Below, piece by piece: positions 1-8,779 of a DNA stretch of 58,453 bases. The DNA comes from Rhodocyclales bacterium (GTDB lineage: Bacteria > Pseudomonadota > Gammaproteobacteria > Burkholderiales > Rhodocyclaceae). The translations under genes were made by a program, and so were the position numbers. The notes below the pieces were generated by a model, which did not search any database, had not been told where the DNA came from, and saw only the letters and a program-made list of their open reading frames with translations. The DNA is taken from the NCBI GenBank assembly GCA_016235805.1, contig JACRIY010000019.1, positions 1-58,453 on the forward strand. Reading direction: 5' to 3'. The number at the start of each line of letters is the position of its first letter. Position 1 is the stretch's first letter.

Positions 1-1016
<1,016 letters not shown>

Positions 1017-1038
1017 AAGCCGCGTGGCTCCGGCGTAG

Positions 1039-1054
1039 TATAACAACCGTTATA
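1039..1054. promoter_or_regulatory. Palindromic candidate operator of the AbrB/Doc toxin-antitoxin operon
   Basis: TATAAC, a 4-base spacer, then GTTATA form a perfect 6-bp inverted repeat ending 18 bp before the antitoxin ATG. TATAAC recurs directly at 1051-1056. AbrB/MazE-type antitoxins usually repress their own promoter through such dyads, so this is inferred to be the autoregulatory operator; it also resembles a -10 box. Confidence 0.5.
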
Positions 1055-1072
1055 ACTTCGTCGGAGCCCGCC

Positions 1073-1297
1073 ATGCACGTCCTCAAACTCACCCAGATCG
1101 GCAATTCCGTCGGCGTCATCCTGCCCAAGGAGGTGCTGGCCAACCTCAAGCTGGAAAAGGGAGAGTCGATTTTTCTGACTGAAACGCCGGAAGGCTATGT
1201 GGTCACGCCCTACGATCCGGCGCTGGAAGAGCAGGTGACGGCGGGGCGCGATTTCATGCGCGAGTTTCGTGACACCTTCCACGCCCTCGCCAAGTGA
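1073..1297 (+). CDS. AbrB/MazE/SpoVT-family antitoxin
   Basis: A 74-residue protein with a swapped-hairpin AbrB fold near the N-terminus: LTQIGNSVGVILPKEVLANL is the typical DNA-binding signature of the family. It should bind its own promoter and neutralise the toxin encoded directly after it through its acidic C-terminal half (residues about 45-74). The frame is open further upstream, but the ATG chosen here starts at the conserved MHVLKLTQIG and follows the palindrome at 1039-1054. Its stop codon overlaps the GTG start of the next gene, a layout expected for translational coupling of antitoxin and toxin. The pairing of an AbrB-type antitoxin with a Doc-type toxin, rather than Phd with Doc, is a known mixed arrangement. 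Confidence 0.85.
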   Translation: MHVLKLTQIGNSVGVILPKEVLANLKLEKGESIFLTETPEGYVVTPYDPALEEQVTAGRDFMREFRDTFHALAK

Positions 1298-1689
1298 GCT
1301 GGCGCTGGGTCGATAAGCAGGCGTTGCTGCTGTTGCACGGCGAAAGTGTCGCCGAGCATGGTGGTGCCGCAGGCATCCGCGATGCGGGATTGCTCGATTC
1401 CGCGCTGGCTCGCGCGCAGAACCTCGCGGCCTATGGTGACCCGGATGTCGCGGCGTTGGCCGCCGCCTATGGCGCCGGAATATCTCAGAACCACCCCTTC
1501 GTCGACGGCAACAAGCGCGCCGCTTTCCTGTCGGTCGGCTTGTTCCTTGCCCTGAACGGCTACCGTTTGGTGGCGACGCAAGCCGAGGCGACGGTGGCCA
1601 TGCTGTCGCTTGCCGCAGGCGAGCTCAAGGAAGAAGAATTCGCCGCATGGCTGCGCGGCCACGTCGAGCCGCGCCAGCCGAAAGCCTGA
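1294..1689 (+). CDS. doc: Doc-family (Fic-fold) toxin
   Basis: A 131-residue Fic/Doc domain protein. The active-site motif HPFVDGNKR lies at residues 67-75 and matches the Doc consensus HxFx(D/N)(G/A)NKR. Doc enzymes phosphorylate elongation factor EF-Tu and stop translation; the true target here is inferred from the family. The length is that of free-standing Doc toxins, with no extra domain. Translation begins at a GTG that overlaps the antitoxin TGA, and no separate promoter is visible, so it depends on the antitoxin message. Its stop codon directly abuts the stop of the convergent alkB gene. An AMP-transferring Fic enzyme is less likely because such proteins are longer and carry a different motif (GNGRxxR). 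Confidence 0.88.
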   Translation: MSWRWVDKQALLLLHGESVAEHGGAAGIRDAGLLDSALARAQNLAAYGDPDVAALAAAYGAGISQNHPFVDGNKRAAFLSVGLFLALNGYRLVATQAEATVAMLSLAAGELKEEEFAAWLRGHVEPRQPKA

Positions 1690-2778
1690 TCAGGCGGTTT
1701 CGGCGGCCTTCCACGCCGCCACCCGCGGGTCCATGAAGCGCCGCCACAGTGGCGGCACCAGCGCCAGCAGCACCAGCGAGGCATAGCCGGTCGGCAACTG
1801 CGGCGCCTCGTCGTGGTGGCGCAGCAACTGATAGCGGCGCGCGGCGAAGGCGTGGTGGTCGGAATGGCGCTGCAGGTTGAGCAGCGCGAGGTTGGACAGA
1901 TGGTGGCTGTCGTTCCAAGAGTGGCGCGGCGTCACGCGCTCGTAGCTGCCGTCGGGGCGCTGGCGGCGCAGCAGGCCGTAGTGCTCGATGTAGTTCACCA
2001 GTTCCAGCAGCATGATGGCGACCAGCGCCTGCAGCGCGAAGAAGCCCAGCCCGGCCCAGCCCAGCCAGGCCGTCATCGCCGCGGCGACCAGCAGCGTCAA
2101 CCCGTGCCACAGGTACATCTCGTTGCGCCAGTGCCACGCCGGCAGGCCGCGCGCGTGCAGGCGCTCGCCGGCCAATTGCCAGGCGCGCACCGGATTCACC
2201 AGCAGCGAACGCAGCAGGAAGGCATAGGCCGATTGCCCCAGGCGCGCCGTCGAGGTGTCGCGCGGCGTGGCGACATCGACGTGGTGGCCGTAAACGTGTT
2301 CGACCTTGAAGCCGCCGTAGGCGACCAGCGCCAGCAGCAGGCCGCCGGCGTTGCGCTCCAGCGCCGTCGGCTTGTGGATCAGTTCGTGCGCATAGGTGAT
2401 GCCGATCGCGCCGCCGACGATGCCCACCGAAAGGCACAGGCCGGCGGCACCCAGCGGGCTTTCCGCCGCCAGCGCGACCGCCGTCGGCGCGCCCCAGAGC
2501 AGCATCAGTGCGTGGGCGGGGAGTGCCGCCAGCGGCATCCAGCGGTAGCTCGTCGCCGCCGAGAGGGCGGCGTCGGCGCCCGGTGGTGGATTTCGGGTGT
2601 CGAGGCCGACCCGGGTGTCGATCAGCGGAAATGCCACGAATACCCAGAACGGCGTCAGCAGGTTGCCAAGCGATGGCATTCCGGTGACGGTGCCGATCCC
2701 GTAGCCGAGCAGCGGCAGGCTGAGGAACTGCAGCAGGACGAGCCAGGCGACGCGGAGGTCGAAGGGGGGGCGCTCCAT
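1690..2778 (-). CDS. alkB: AlkB-like integral membrane alkane/fatty-acyl monooxygenase
   Basis: A non-haem di-iron membrane hydroxylase of the fatty acid desaturase superfamily, 362 residues from the ATG. All AlkB signatures are present: HELIHK (131-136), EHVYGHH (160-166), NYIEHYGL (262-269) and LQRHSDHHA (302-310). These histidines bind two irons and hydroxylate the terminal carbon of alkanes or related chains. Around six hydrophobic segments surround the motifs. No rubredoxin or rubredoxin reductase gene lies beside it, so electrons must come from elsewhere. An upstream TTG at 2787 is an alternative start; no clear ribosome site precedes either. The substrate range cannot be read from sequence; xylene-type or short-chain hydroxylases share the same motifs. 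Confidence 0.85.
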   Translation of the reverse strand: MERPPFDLRVAWLVLLQFLSLPLLGYGIGTVTGMPSLGNLLTPFWVFVAFPLIDTRVGLDTRNPPPGADAALSAATSYRWMPLAALPAHALMLLWGAPTAVALAAESPLGAAGLCLSVGIVGGAIGITYAHELIHKPTALERNAGGLLLALVAYGGFKVEHVYGHHVDVATPRDTSTARLGQSAYAFLLRSLLVNPVRAWQLAGERLHARGLPAWHWRNEMYLWHGLTLLVAAAMTAWLGWAGLGFFALQALVAIMLLELVNYIEHYGLLRRQRPDGSYERVTPRHSWNDSHHLSNLALLNLQRHSDHHAFAARRYQLLRHHDEAPQLPTGYASLVLLALVPPLWRRFMDPRVAAWKAAETA

Positions 2779-2838
2779 ATGGAGCAATGTAGCACCGTCG
2801 TCGAAGCCCTGCCGACCGTCCCTCTGCCGCAGGCTCGA

Positions 2839-3444
2839 TCAGCCGCCGCGCGAATTGCCGCGGCCCTGCTGCCAGCCTAGGTGGCGGCCGTTGTTGCCGG
2901 TGTTCGGGGTGGCCGCGTTGCTGCTTCTGGCAGCCGCCGGATGCCAGGCGGCCGGGCGTGCCTGCGCGTCCTGGCGCCAGTCGGCGCGAGTTTCCCTGCG
3001 TTGTTCGATTCGTCGCTCGGTGCGATGTTCGCCGCGATTGTCGGCATGCCGGGTCCAGCGGCTGGGCTGGCTGCCTTGCCAATTGCCGTAGCGGTTGCCG
3101 GAATTCTGACCGCGCCAGTGGTCGCCGCGGTCCTGCTGGCGGTCGCGCAAGTCGCGGCGCAGTTCGGCGCGGTCGCGGCCGATCTCGCGCATGTCCTGGC
3201 GGATCTCCATGCGCTCGCGGCGCATCGCGCCGTAGTCGCCGGCGGCGCGGGCACGGGCGTAATCGGCGCGGTCCTCGGCCAGTTCGCGGTAGTCGGCGCG
3301 CAGTTCGCGCTTGTCATGGCGGATTTCTCGGGTGTCCTGGCGCCATTCGCTGCGGGCGTCGTCGGCTTGCGCGGGAACGGCGATTGCGCCCAGCGCAAGG
3401 AGCGCGCTGGCGATCAGTCGGAATTGCAGGGCTCTTGTCTTCAT
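2839..3444 (-). CDS. Secreted arginine-rich, highly charged protein of unknown function
   Basis: I do not recognise a named family. The 201-residue product starts with a clear signal peptide (MKTR, hydrophobic core, AQA cleavage site near residue 27). The mature part is made of repeated charged heptad-like units of R, E, D and K with few hydrophobics (patterns such as DTREIRHDKRELRADYREL), followed after residue 110 by a low-complexity R/Q/N/G/W-rich tail. It resembles the small periplasmic charged-repeat proteins seen in many betaproteobacteria and is likely coiled or disordered. A strong ribosome site (GAGGAG) precedes the ATG. It lies 60 bp upstream of alkB on the same strand and could be co-transcribed with it. 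Confidence 0.8.
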   Translation of the reverse strand: MKTRALQFRLIASALLALGAIAVPAQADDARSEWRQDTREIRHDKRELRADYRELAEDRADYARARAAGDYGAMRRERMEIRQDMREIGRDRAELRRDLRDRQQDRGDHWRGQNSGNRYGNWQGSQPSRWTRHADNRGEHRTERRIEQRRETRADWRQDAQARPAAWHPAAARSSNAATPNTGNNGRHLGWQQGRGNSRGG

Positions 3445-3576
3445 GGTGATCTCCTCGGGATGTCGGGCGACGCCCTTGCGCTGCCCATGGGAGGCACGAT
3501 AGGCAGCCCCATGGCGGCCGTCTGTTACCGAGTGTCAGCGGATATTTCAGCCGCGGATATCGGTTAGCATCCGCCG

Positions 3577-4800
3577 ATGTCCCCCACTACCACTGTCCGC
3601 GCCGACGCCGCGGTGATTGCCCTGGTCGGCGTCGCCCACGCCACCTCGCACCTGTTTCACCTTTTGTTACCTCCGCTGTTTCCGTTGCTGATGCCCGATT
3701 TCGGTTTCGGCTACACCGAGGCGGGCTTCCTGATGACCGTGTTCTTCGCCATTTCGGGCGTCGGCCAGGCCTTTGCTGGCATCCTGGTCGATCGTTACGG
3801 CGCGCGCCGCGTGCTGATGGCCGGCGTCAGCCTGCTGGCGGTCTCCGGCCTGGCGCTGGCGGCGGCGACCAACTACGCCATGCTGGTGCTGGCCGTGGCG
3901 CTGGCCGGCATGGGCAACGCGGTATTCCACCCTGCGGATTTTTCCCTCTTGAACAAGAAGGTCTCCCCGGCGCGCCTGGGCCATGCGTTTTCCGTGCATG
4001 GCCTGTCGGGCAACCTGGGCTGGGCGCTGGGCGCGGCGATTTCCGGCACGGCCCTGGCCTGGGCCGGCTGGCGCGGCGCGGGCGTTGCCGCGGCGCTGGT
4101 CGCGCTGGCCTCGGTCACCGCCCTGCAACTGGCGCGTCCGCTGCTCGACGACGACCGCCCAAAAGTCGGCGCTGGCGCCACGGCGCACGGGCCGGTTTTC
4201 GGCTTCCTCGGCGTGCCGGCGATCTGGCTCGCCTTCGTCTTCTTCTTCCTGATCACCGCCGCCTTCGGCGGATTGCAGAGCTTTTCCGTGCCGGTGCTGG
4301 GCGGCATCTACGGCGTCTCCGCCGCGGTCGCCGTGGCGGCGCTCACCGGCTACCTGCTGGGATCGGCGGCCGGCATGGTGGTCGGCGGCTTCGTCGCAGT
4401 GAAGGTGCACGCCCACGATCGCGCCGTGGGCGGCGCGCTGATCGGCGCCGCCGTGTTCGCCTCGGCGCTGGCCAGCGGCCTGCCGCCGGCATGGAGCGTG
4501 CTGCCGCTGATGGCGGGCATCGGCATCGGCGTCGGCCTTGCCGGTCCCTCGCGCGACATGCTGGTGCGCCGCGTCGCCACCGAGTCGCTGCCCGGCGGCA
4601 AGGAATCGCCGGCCTTCGGCCGCGTCTATGGCTTCGTCTATTCCGGGCTGGACGTCGGCCTCGCGCTCGGGCCGCTGGCCTTCGGCATGCTGCTCGACGC
4701 CGGCGGCCGCGACGGTGTGCTGCCCGGCGTGGCCCTGCTGCAGGTGCTGGCGGTGCTGACGGTGCTGGCCATGGGGCGGCGCGTGGCGCGGGCGGGATAG
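3577..4800 (+). CDS. Major facilitator superfamily transporter (fosmidomycin-resistance-like)
   Basis: A 407-residue inner-membrane secondary transporter with about twelve hydrophobic segments. The loop between helices 2 and 3 has the MFS signature in the form GILVDRYGARRVL. Segments such as VFHPADFSLLN and FSVHGLSGNLGWALG resemble the Fsr/fosmidomycin-resistance branch and related efflux or organic-acid carriers; the substrate is unknown. The central cytoplasmic loop (residues about 190-210) contains codons 196-203, KVGAGATA, which are one copy of the dispersed 24-bp repeat. No regulator or partner gene lies next to it. No ribosome site is obvious before the chosen ATG. Confidence 0.85.
   Translation: MSPTTTVRADAAVIALVGVAHATSHLFHLLLPPLFPLLMPDFGFGYTEAGFLMTVFFAISGVGQAFAGILVDRYGARRVLMAGVSLLAVSGLALAAATNYAMLVLAVALAGMGNAVFHPADFSLLNKKVSPARLGHAFSVHGLSGNLGWALGAAISGTALAWAGWRGAGVAAALVALASVTALQLARPLLDDDRPKVGAGATAHGPVFGFLGVPAIWLAFVFFFLITAAFGGLQSFSVPVLGGIYGVSAAVAVAALTGYLLGSAAGMVVGGFVAVKVHAHDRAVGGALIGAAVFASALASGLPPAWSVLPLMAGIGIGVGLAGPSRDMLVRRVATESLPGGKESPAFGRVYGFVYSGLDVGLALGPLAFGMLLDAGGRDGVLPGVALLQVLAVLTVLAMGRRVARAG
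4162..4185 (+). repeat. Dispersed 24-bp repeat, copy 1
   Basis: Perfect match to the consensus AAAGTCGGCGCTGGCG, two variable bases (CC), ACGGCG. Lies inside the MFS gene, sense orientation, encoding KVGAGATA in the central loop. Confidence 0.85.
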
Positions 4801-5059
4801 GTCGCAGGGGGGCGAGGCAAGACGTTTCGCTTTCGATTCGGGATAGGCAATCTCCATCGGATTGGATAGAGTTCGTCAACTGCCGATCGGGACGGCGCGA
4901 TTCACGCCTTCGTGACGGGCCAAGCAATGTACAGCTGCCGATTAACTCGCGATGGAGCGGAGGTGCCGTTGATCAGACGCCGTCACTTGCACGGCGCCAA
5001 AACTCAGGATTCGGGTTTTGAGGGCGTAAATACGAAAAAATGAAAGTGAGTCCGGCCCC
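4801..5059. other. Non-coding stretch after the MFS gene
   Basis: No convincing gene, RNA or terminator is seen. Base composition drops towards the right, where the A+T-richer islet begins. Confidence 0.5.
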
Positions 5060-5710
5060 TTATCGCCCGCAGACAAAACAAATCCCTCCGATGAATGGTA
5101 GTAGTGGAATCAGGAAGATCATCAGGAGTCCATTAGGAAGATTGCTTATTGGACTGCTTGAGTAGTTTTGCACTTCCTTGACGGCGGGTTCGCTAACCTC
5201 GTTGATTGAAACCGAATAGATGTGATTCAGTCGTTGCGTTACTCCAGGCTGAATTTCCGGGGCAGACTCATATCGCTTGCCGCGAATCACAATAGGCTTC
5301 GCGGTGACGAAATTTTCTGTGCCGTTTGGACTCCATTCGCGAGGCAATTGCCTGCCAATGTCGAAAATAGACTCGTTGGTCTCTTTGTTCCGATCGACAT
5401 GGAAGTAAATGTGACCTTCGACGCTCCGGTCCACCTTCACGGTAAAGGATGAAAAGTGAGCGCGAAGGCGGCTCTTTAGGGGCGAATCGAAGGCTTGGAT
5501 GAGGTCTGGCGGCGTATCGAAAACGTAATGATGACTGGCCCCGAAAAATACAATGTGCTTCCTGTCTTGCGACACCAGAATCGAGCTGACTTTTTCGTCG
5601 TACCTTCGATTCTGTAGGGGCTGCGATGCGCAACCGGACAGCAATACAGGGGCCGCAACTACGGCCATGGAAATCCGGATGAGCTGTCTTCTGCGAAGAT
5701 TGGTAAGCAT
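5060..5710 (-). CDS. Orphan lipoprotein of unknown function
   Basis: A 216-residue protein with a twin-arginine-like charged start, hydrophobic stretch and lipobox LLSGC (cysteine near residue 27), so it is predicted to be lipidated and anchored in an envelope membrane. The body contains a repeated theme of beta-strand-like segments and ends with a hydrophobic helix (GLLMIFLIPLLPFIGGICFVCG) that could be a C-terminal membrane anchor. I recognise no family. Its codon use is clearly more A+T-rich than the flanking genes, which suggests horizontal acquisition. A ribosome site (AAGGGAA) lies before the ATG. It is divergent from the next gene. Confidence 0.7.
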   Translation of the reverse strand: MLTNLRRRQLIRISMAVVAAPVLLSGCASQPLQNRRYDEKVSSILVSQDRKHIVFFGASHHYVFDTPPDLIQAFDSPLKSRLRAHFSSFTVKVDRSVEGHIYFHVDRNKETNESIFDIGRQLPREWSPNGTENFVTAKPIVIRGKRYESAPEIQPGVTQRLNHIYSVSINEVSEPAVKEVQNYSSSPISNLPNGLLMIFLIPLLPFIGGICFVCGR

Positions 5711-5824
5711 GATTTCCCTTCAAATTGAAGCAGTCTAATTGCTTGCGGCGGCTCTTGCTGGCGCGGTCCCCGGGTTTGTGCCCACGAGTTCTTTTGGAGC
5801 CGCCAATGATTGGCACTACCATAG

Positions 5825-5837
5825 AGGTGTCACACCT
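5825..5837. promoter_or_regulatory. Inverted repeat in the divergent intergenic region
   Basis: AGGTGT, one base, ACACCT form a perfect dyad between the divergent orphan genes that start at 5710 and 5905. It could be an operator for either gene, but no regulator is encoded nearby. Confidence 0.35.
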
Positions 5838-5904
5838 ATTGGCGTCAGCGCGACCAACCTCAGGTTAAGAGTCAATTGACATTCTGAGACTGGAGGTATC
5901 AACG

Positions 5905-6567
5905 ATGCGAAGCGAAAAGTCAAACGACCCCAATGGCAATGACGTTCTCAGGAAGGCCTTCTTCACTTTTACGGTGGGTGAAGAGCGCGTTCAAGATGCG
6001 TTTCTTGCTAGCAAGGCAATTCTTGCCTCAAAGCGATTGATCCTGAGCAGTCCTATACCATTCTCTATCAGGGACGAGATCGAGCTTCATAAGGCGTTAC
6101 TTACTTACGTCGATGCTTGCATCTCGATGATTGAGGTAATGATTGCCCAGATGGGGATGGTGCGCCAAGATTTTCCTTTATCCCACGAACTCTTACGCCA
6201 ATTCAGAAATCGAAACCACCACAATGGTTACGCCGCATTCATGCCGGTGGATACGCCAATTGGCCGCGATTTCTACGTGTGGCCAATAATTTTTAACAAT
6301 GGAATGGTGTCCAAAGAAAGCAGCGAAGATCAGAGCGCGAATCCATACCTTCTATTGTCCGACCTGATTGACCAAAACCAATCGTACGTTATGGCGCTGA
6401 TAGACAGCCAAAGAAAGGCCTTCTACGTGAACGGGCATCCTCGATTTAGGATCCGAAACGACTACGCCTTCCCCGGCGTCGGCGGCGGACAATATCGACC
6501 AATGGACTTTGCTGTGCCCAAATCCTCCCCATCGTCATCCAATGCGACTACGCCAGACGAAAATTAG
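5905..6567 (+). CDS. Orphan cytosolic protein of unknown function, possible HEPN-like helix bundle
   Basis: A 220-residue protein with no signal peptide or membrane helix and no family I can name. The first half looks all-helical (residues about 10-110) and contains ELLRQFRNRNHHNGY near residues 96-110, which is reminiscent of the R-x4-6-H motif of HEPN ribonucleases; this is a weak resemblance only. The C-terminal tail is Ser/Pro/Asn-rich and probably unstructured. Base composition is well below that of the surrounding genes, like the divergent lipoprotein gene, pointing to a shared foreign origin. A good ribosome site (GGAGG) sits upstream of the ATG. Confidence 0.7.
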   Translation: MRSEKSNDPNGNDVLRKAFFTFTVGEERVQDAFLASKAILASKRLILSSPIPFSIRDEIELHKALLTYVDACISMIEVMIAQMGMVRQDFPLSHELLRQFRNRNHHNGYAAFMPVDTPIGRDFYVWPIIFNNGMVSKESSEDQSANPYLLLSDLIDQNQSYVMALIDSQRKAFYVNGHPRFRIRNDYAFPGVGGGQYRPMDFAVPKSSPSSSNATTPDEN

Positions 6568-6639
6568 CCATTACTTGCAAATGAACTATAGCCGTCAGCA
6601 TCGATATACTTCCGCTCTAGTCTGACCAGTCACGCCACA

Positions 6640-6663
6640 CGCCGTCCCGCCAGCGCCGACTTT
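6640..6663 (-). repeat. Dispersed 24-bp repeat, copy 2
   Basis: Perfect match to the consensus on the minus strand, variable bases GG, with one extra A at the 5' side of the consensus. Intergenic. Confidence 0.85.
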
Positions 6664-6699
6664 TGGGCACGGACGGTAGCCGCACCCATCACCGCCGCG

Positions 6700-6771
6700 C
6701 TATATCCTCTTCCCGCGTCCCGCCCACCAGGGTTCGCGCAGTTCGCGCTTGAGCGTCATGCCGGCATCTCG
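6700..6771 (-). pseudogene. Remnant of the 3' end of an acyl-CoA ligase gene
   Basis: On the minus strand the last codons before a stop read TLKRELREPWWAGRGKRI, nearly the same as the C-terminus of the intact ligase ending at 11247 (TLKRELREPYWAGRATKI). At DNA level 27 bases at 6731-6757 are identical to 11278-11304. Homology stops a few codons upstream; no ligase body is present. It is therefore a decayed fragment, in the same orientation as the intact gene, and the two copies flank the moxR operon. Confidence 0.7.
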
Positions 6772-6865
6772 CTCGCTGCAAAGGCTGGGCCGAATCGCGA
6801 TCAACATTCCTTTTGCGCCGGCATGAGGTGGCCGCTCGCGGTTGTCTTCGGCAGGACGGGGATGT

Positions 6866-8779
6866 TCAAGCGCTGACGGCGTAGCGTTCCCGATAGAGTG
6901 CCTCGACAACGTCGGCCACGTCATCGAGGCGAGATGCGTCCAGTACCGAGCCGCCCTCGCGGCGCATTCGCAGCAGCCAGTGGCGCGGCGTTTCTGCAGC
7001 GGCGCGCGCCAGGCCGAGTTGCGCCATCTCGGCTTCGATGGCGCGAAATTCTGTTTGCAGCGGCGACAGCGCGGCGGGACGGGCCGCTTTTCCGGCGCCA
7101 TGACGCCGGGTCCGCCACATCCTCCACCCGGCCCATGCGACCAGGCTGGACAGGGCCAGCAGCAGGGCGAGATTGAGCGAGTTTCCGGCTTCGCCGGTGC
7201 GGCGCCATTCGGCGATGGCATGGGCGGCGAAGGACAGGGCGTCGGCCAGCGGGCGCCAGAACGGGGCGGCATCGTCCTCGACTGCGACCCAGTCGGCGGG
7301 CGTGTTGTCGATCTCGATCCAGCGCCCGTCGACATAGGCTTCCGCCCAGGCATGGGCATGGCGCTCGCGGATCAGGAAGCGCTTTTCCAGCGGGCTATAG
7401 TCCTGTACCGAAAAGCCGCTGACATACCTTGCTGGCACGTCGAGCGCGCGCAACAGCAGCACGGTGCCGGTCGCGAAGTATTCGCAATGGCCGCGGCGGT
7501 CGTGGCGCAGGAAGGCTTCGATGTCGCCGGCGCCGCCCTTGTCAGCGCCGAGGTACAGGGAATAGCGGAAGTTGCTGGCGAACCAGTCCGCGAGTCCCGT
7601 GACCCGTGCCGCGGGTTGCGCGTCGCGCAGGACCGCGAGTTCCGGCAAATGATCGAGCAGCCTGGCCTGCTGCGGGGACAGTGCGAGATCGGCAGCGCTG
7701 GCCACCTCCGCGTGTTCCGCGACCGGATGCCGGGTCGCATGGATCGCAATTTCGAAGCTCTCCGGCGCTCCATCGATGCGTACGATGCCATGCGGATTGC
7801 GTTCGAGCCGTCCCGGCGCCACGATGGCAACCGGACCCGGCGGCAGCGGAATCAGCTGGCGACCGCCCTGGCTGCTGCCCCACAGGCGCAGCGATGGCGG
7901 ACTCGTCGCTGCCGCGCCGGCGAGCGGCACGAAGCTGTCGCGCTGGGCCAGCCAGGCGCCATTGCTGAACTGAGCATAGACTCCGCGCCGCAGCAGCAGG
8001 GGCACCTGCACCGGCGGCGCCTGTTCCAGGCGCCAGACGATGCGCCCGGAAAGCTTTAGCCGGCCAAGATCGCCGATCCGCGTCTGGCGTCGATAGGGAT
8101 CGCCATCGTCCGTGCCGGAGAGTGCATCAACCACCCAGTCCTGCAGTTCCATATGGGCGCGGTGCAGCCCAGCGCCCATTGCCAGGCCCAGGGCGGTGGC
8201 GACGATGGCGGCCAGCAGCGCCTGAAGCGGACGGCGGCCGGCCGGGGCGGTTGGCTGTATGCGCCACAGCCAGATCGCCAGCACTACCCCGAGGCCGATG
8301 CCGAAGGTCGGTGTCGGCCTGGCCAGCACTCCGGCAGCAATCAAGGTGATGGCGAAATGCGGCGCCCCCAGGTTTACCTTCAGTTGCGCGTCGCTTCGGG
8401 TGGAGCGGCGCAAACTGAAGGCCAGGTGGCGCAGTCGAAGCGGGGTCGTGCTGCTGTCGGCGAGCAGCAACAGCGGCATCAGCGCCGCGGGTAGCCAGCC
8501 TGCCGCCAGCAGCAGTCCGCGCGGCAGGCCGGCACTGGCGAGAAAGCTGCCGAAGAGCGCGATCAGCAGCAGCGCGGTGAGATCGACGGCACGCATCAGG
8601 CGGGGTTCGTCCACGGTCAGGCGGATGCGGCGGCCATCGGCGATCATGCGCGCGCCGGCGAGCACGACGCCGACCACCGGTTGCCCGATCGCTGCGCCCC
8701 AGAACAGCAGCGCGAGCGCCTGTACCGCCGGCGGAACGGCCGGCATCACGACTTCACGGTCGGCGGGCGATTCGTTCAT
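6866..8779 (-). CDS. tgpA: TgpA-type membrane transglutaminase-like protein
   Basis: A 637-residue inner-membrane protein of the DUF3488/transglutaminase family. The first 200 residues hold about six hydrophobic segments; a periplasmic region follows with a transglutaminase core: Cys432 in RRGHCEYFATG, His476 in HAHAWAEAY and Asp491 in EIDNTPADW form the catalytic triad, then a further helix near residues 545-565 returns to the membrane. Family members act as periplasmic protein cross-linking or protease-like enzymes; TgpA is essential in Pseudomonas aeruginosa. It is the last gene of a moxR, DUF58, tgpA operon; its ATG overlaps the DUF58 stop by four bases. All catalytic residues are intact. 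Confidence 0.88.
   Translation of the reverse strand: MNESPADREVVMPAVPPAVQALALLFWGAAIGQPVVGVVLAGARMIADGRRIRLTVDEPRLMRAVDLTALLLIALFGSFLASAGLPRGLLLAAGWLPAALMPLLLLADSSTTPLRLRHLAFSLRRSTRSDAQLKVNLGAPHFAITLIAAGVLARPTPTFGIGLGVVLAIWLWRIQPTAPAGRRPLQALLAAIVATALGLAMGAGLHRAHMELQDWVVDALSGTDDGDPYRRQTRIGDLGRLKLSGRIVWRLEQAPPVQVPLLLRRGVYAQFSNGAWLAQRDSFVPLAGAAATSPPSLRLWGSSQGGRQLIPLPPGPVAIVAPGRLERNPHGIVRIDGAPESFEIAIHATRHPVAEHAEVASAADLALSPQQARLLDHLPELAVLRDAQPAARVTGLADWFASNFRYSLYLGADKGGAGDIEAFLRHDRRGHCEYFATGTVLLLRALDVPARYVSGFSVQDYSPLEKRFLIRERHAHAWAEAYVDGRWIEIDNTPADWVAVEDDAAPFWRPLADALSFAAHAIAEWRRTGEAGNSLNLALLLALSSLVAWAGWRMWRTRRHGAGKAARPAALSPLQTEFRAIEAEMAQLGLARAAAETPRHWLLRMRREGGSVLDASRLDDVADVVEALYRERYAVSA

Larger units (their letters stand above)
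6568..6865. other. Junction region between the A+T-rich islet and the transglutaminase operon
   Basis: About 300 bp without an intact gene. It holds copy 2 of the dispersed repeat (6640-6663) and a remnant of an acyl-CoA ligase 3' end (6700-6771). An imperfectly spaced inverted repeat CCGTCC (6642-6647) and GGACGG (6671-6676) brackets the repeat copy. Confidence 0.6.

Noticed and set aside
5876..5881. TTGACA resembling a -35 box before the orphan gene at 5905
   Set aside because: Only 23 bases from the start codon, leaving no room for a -10 box, spacer and leader.
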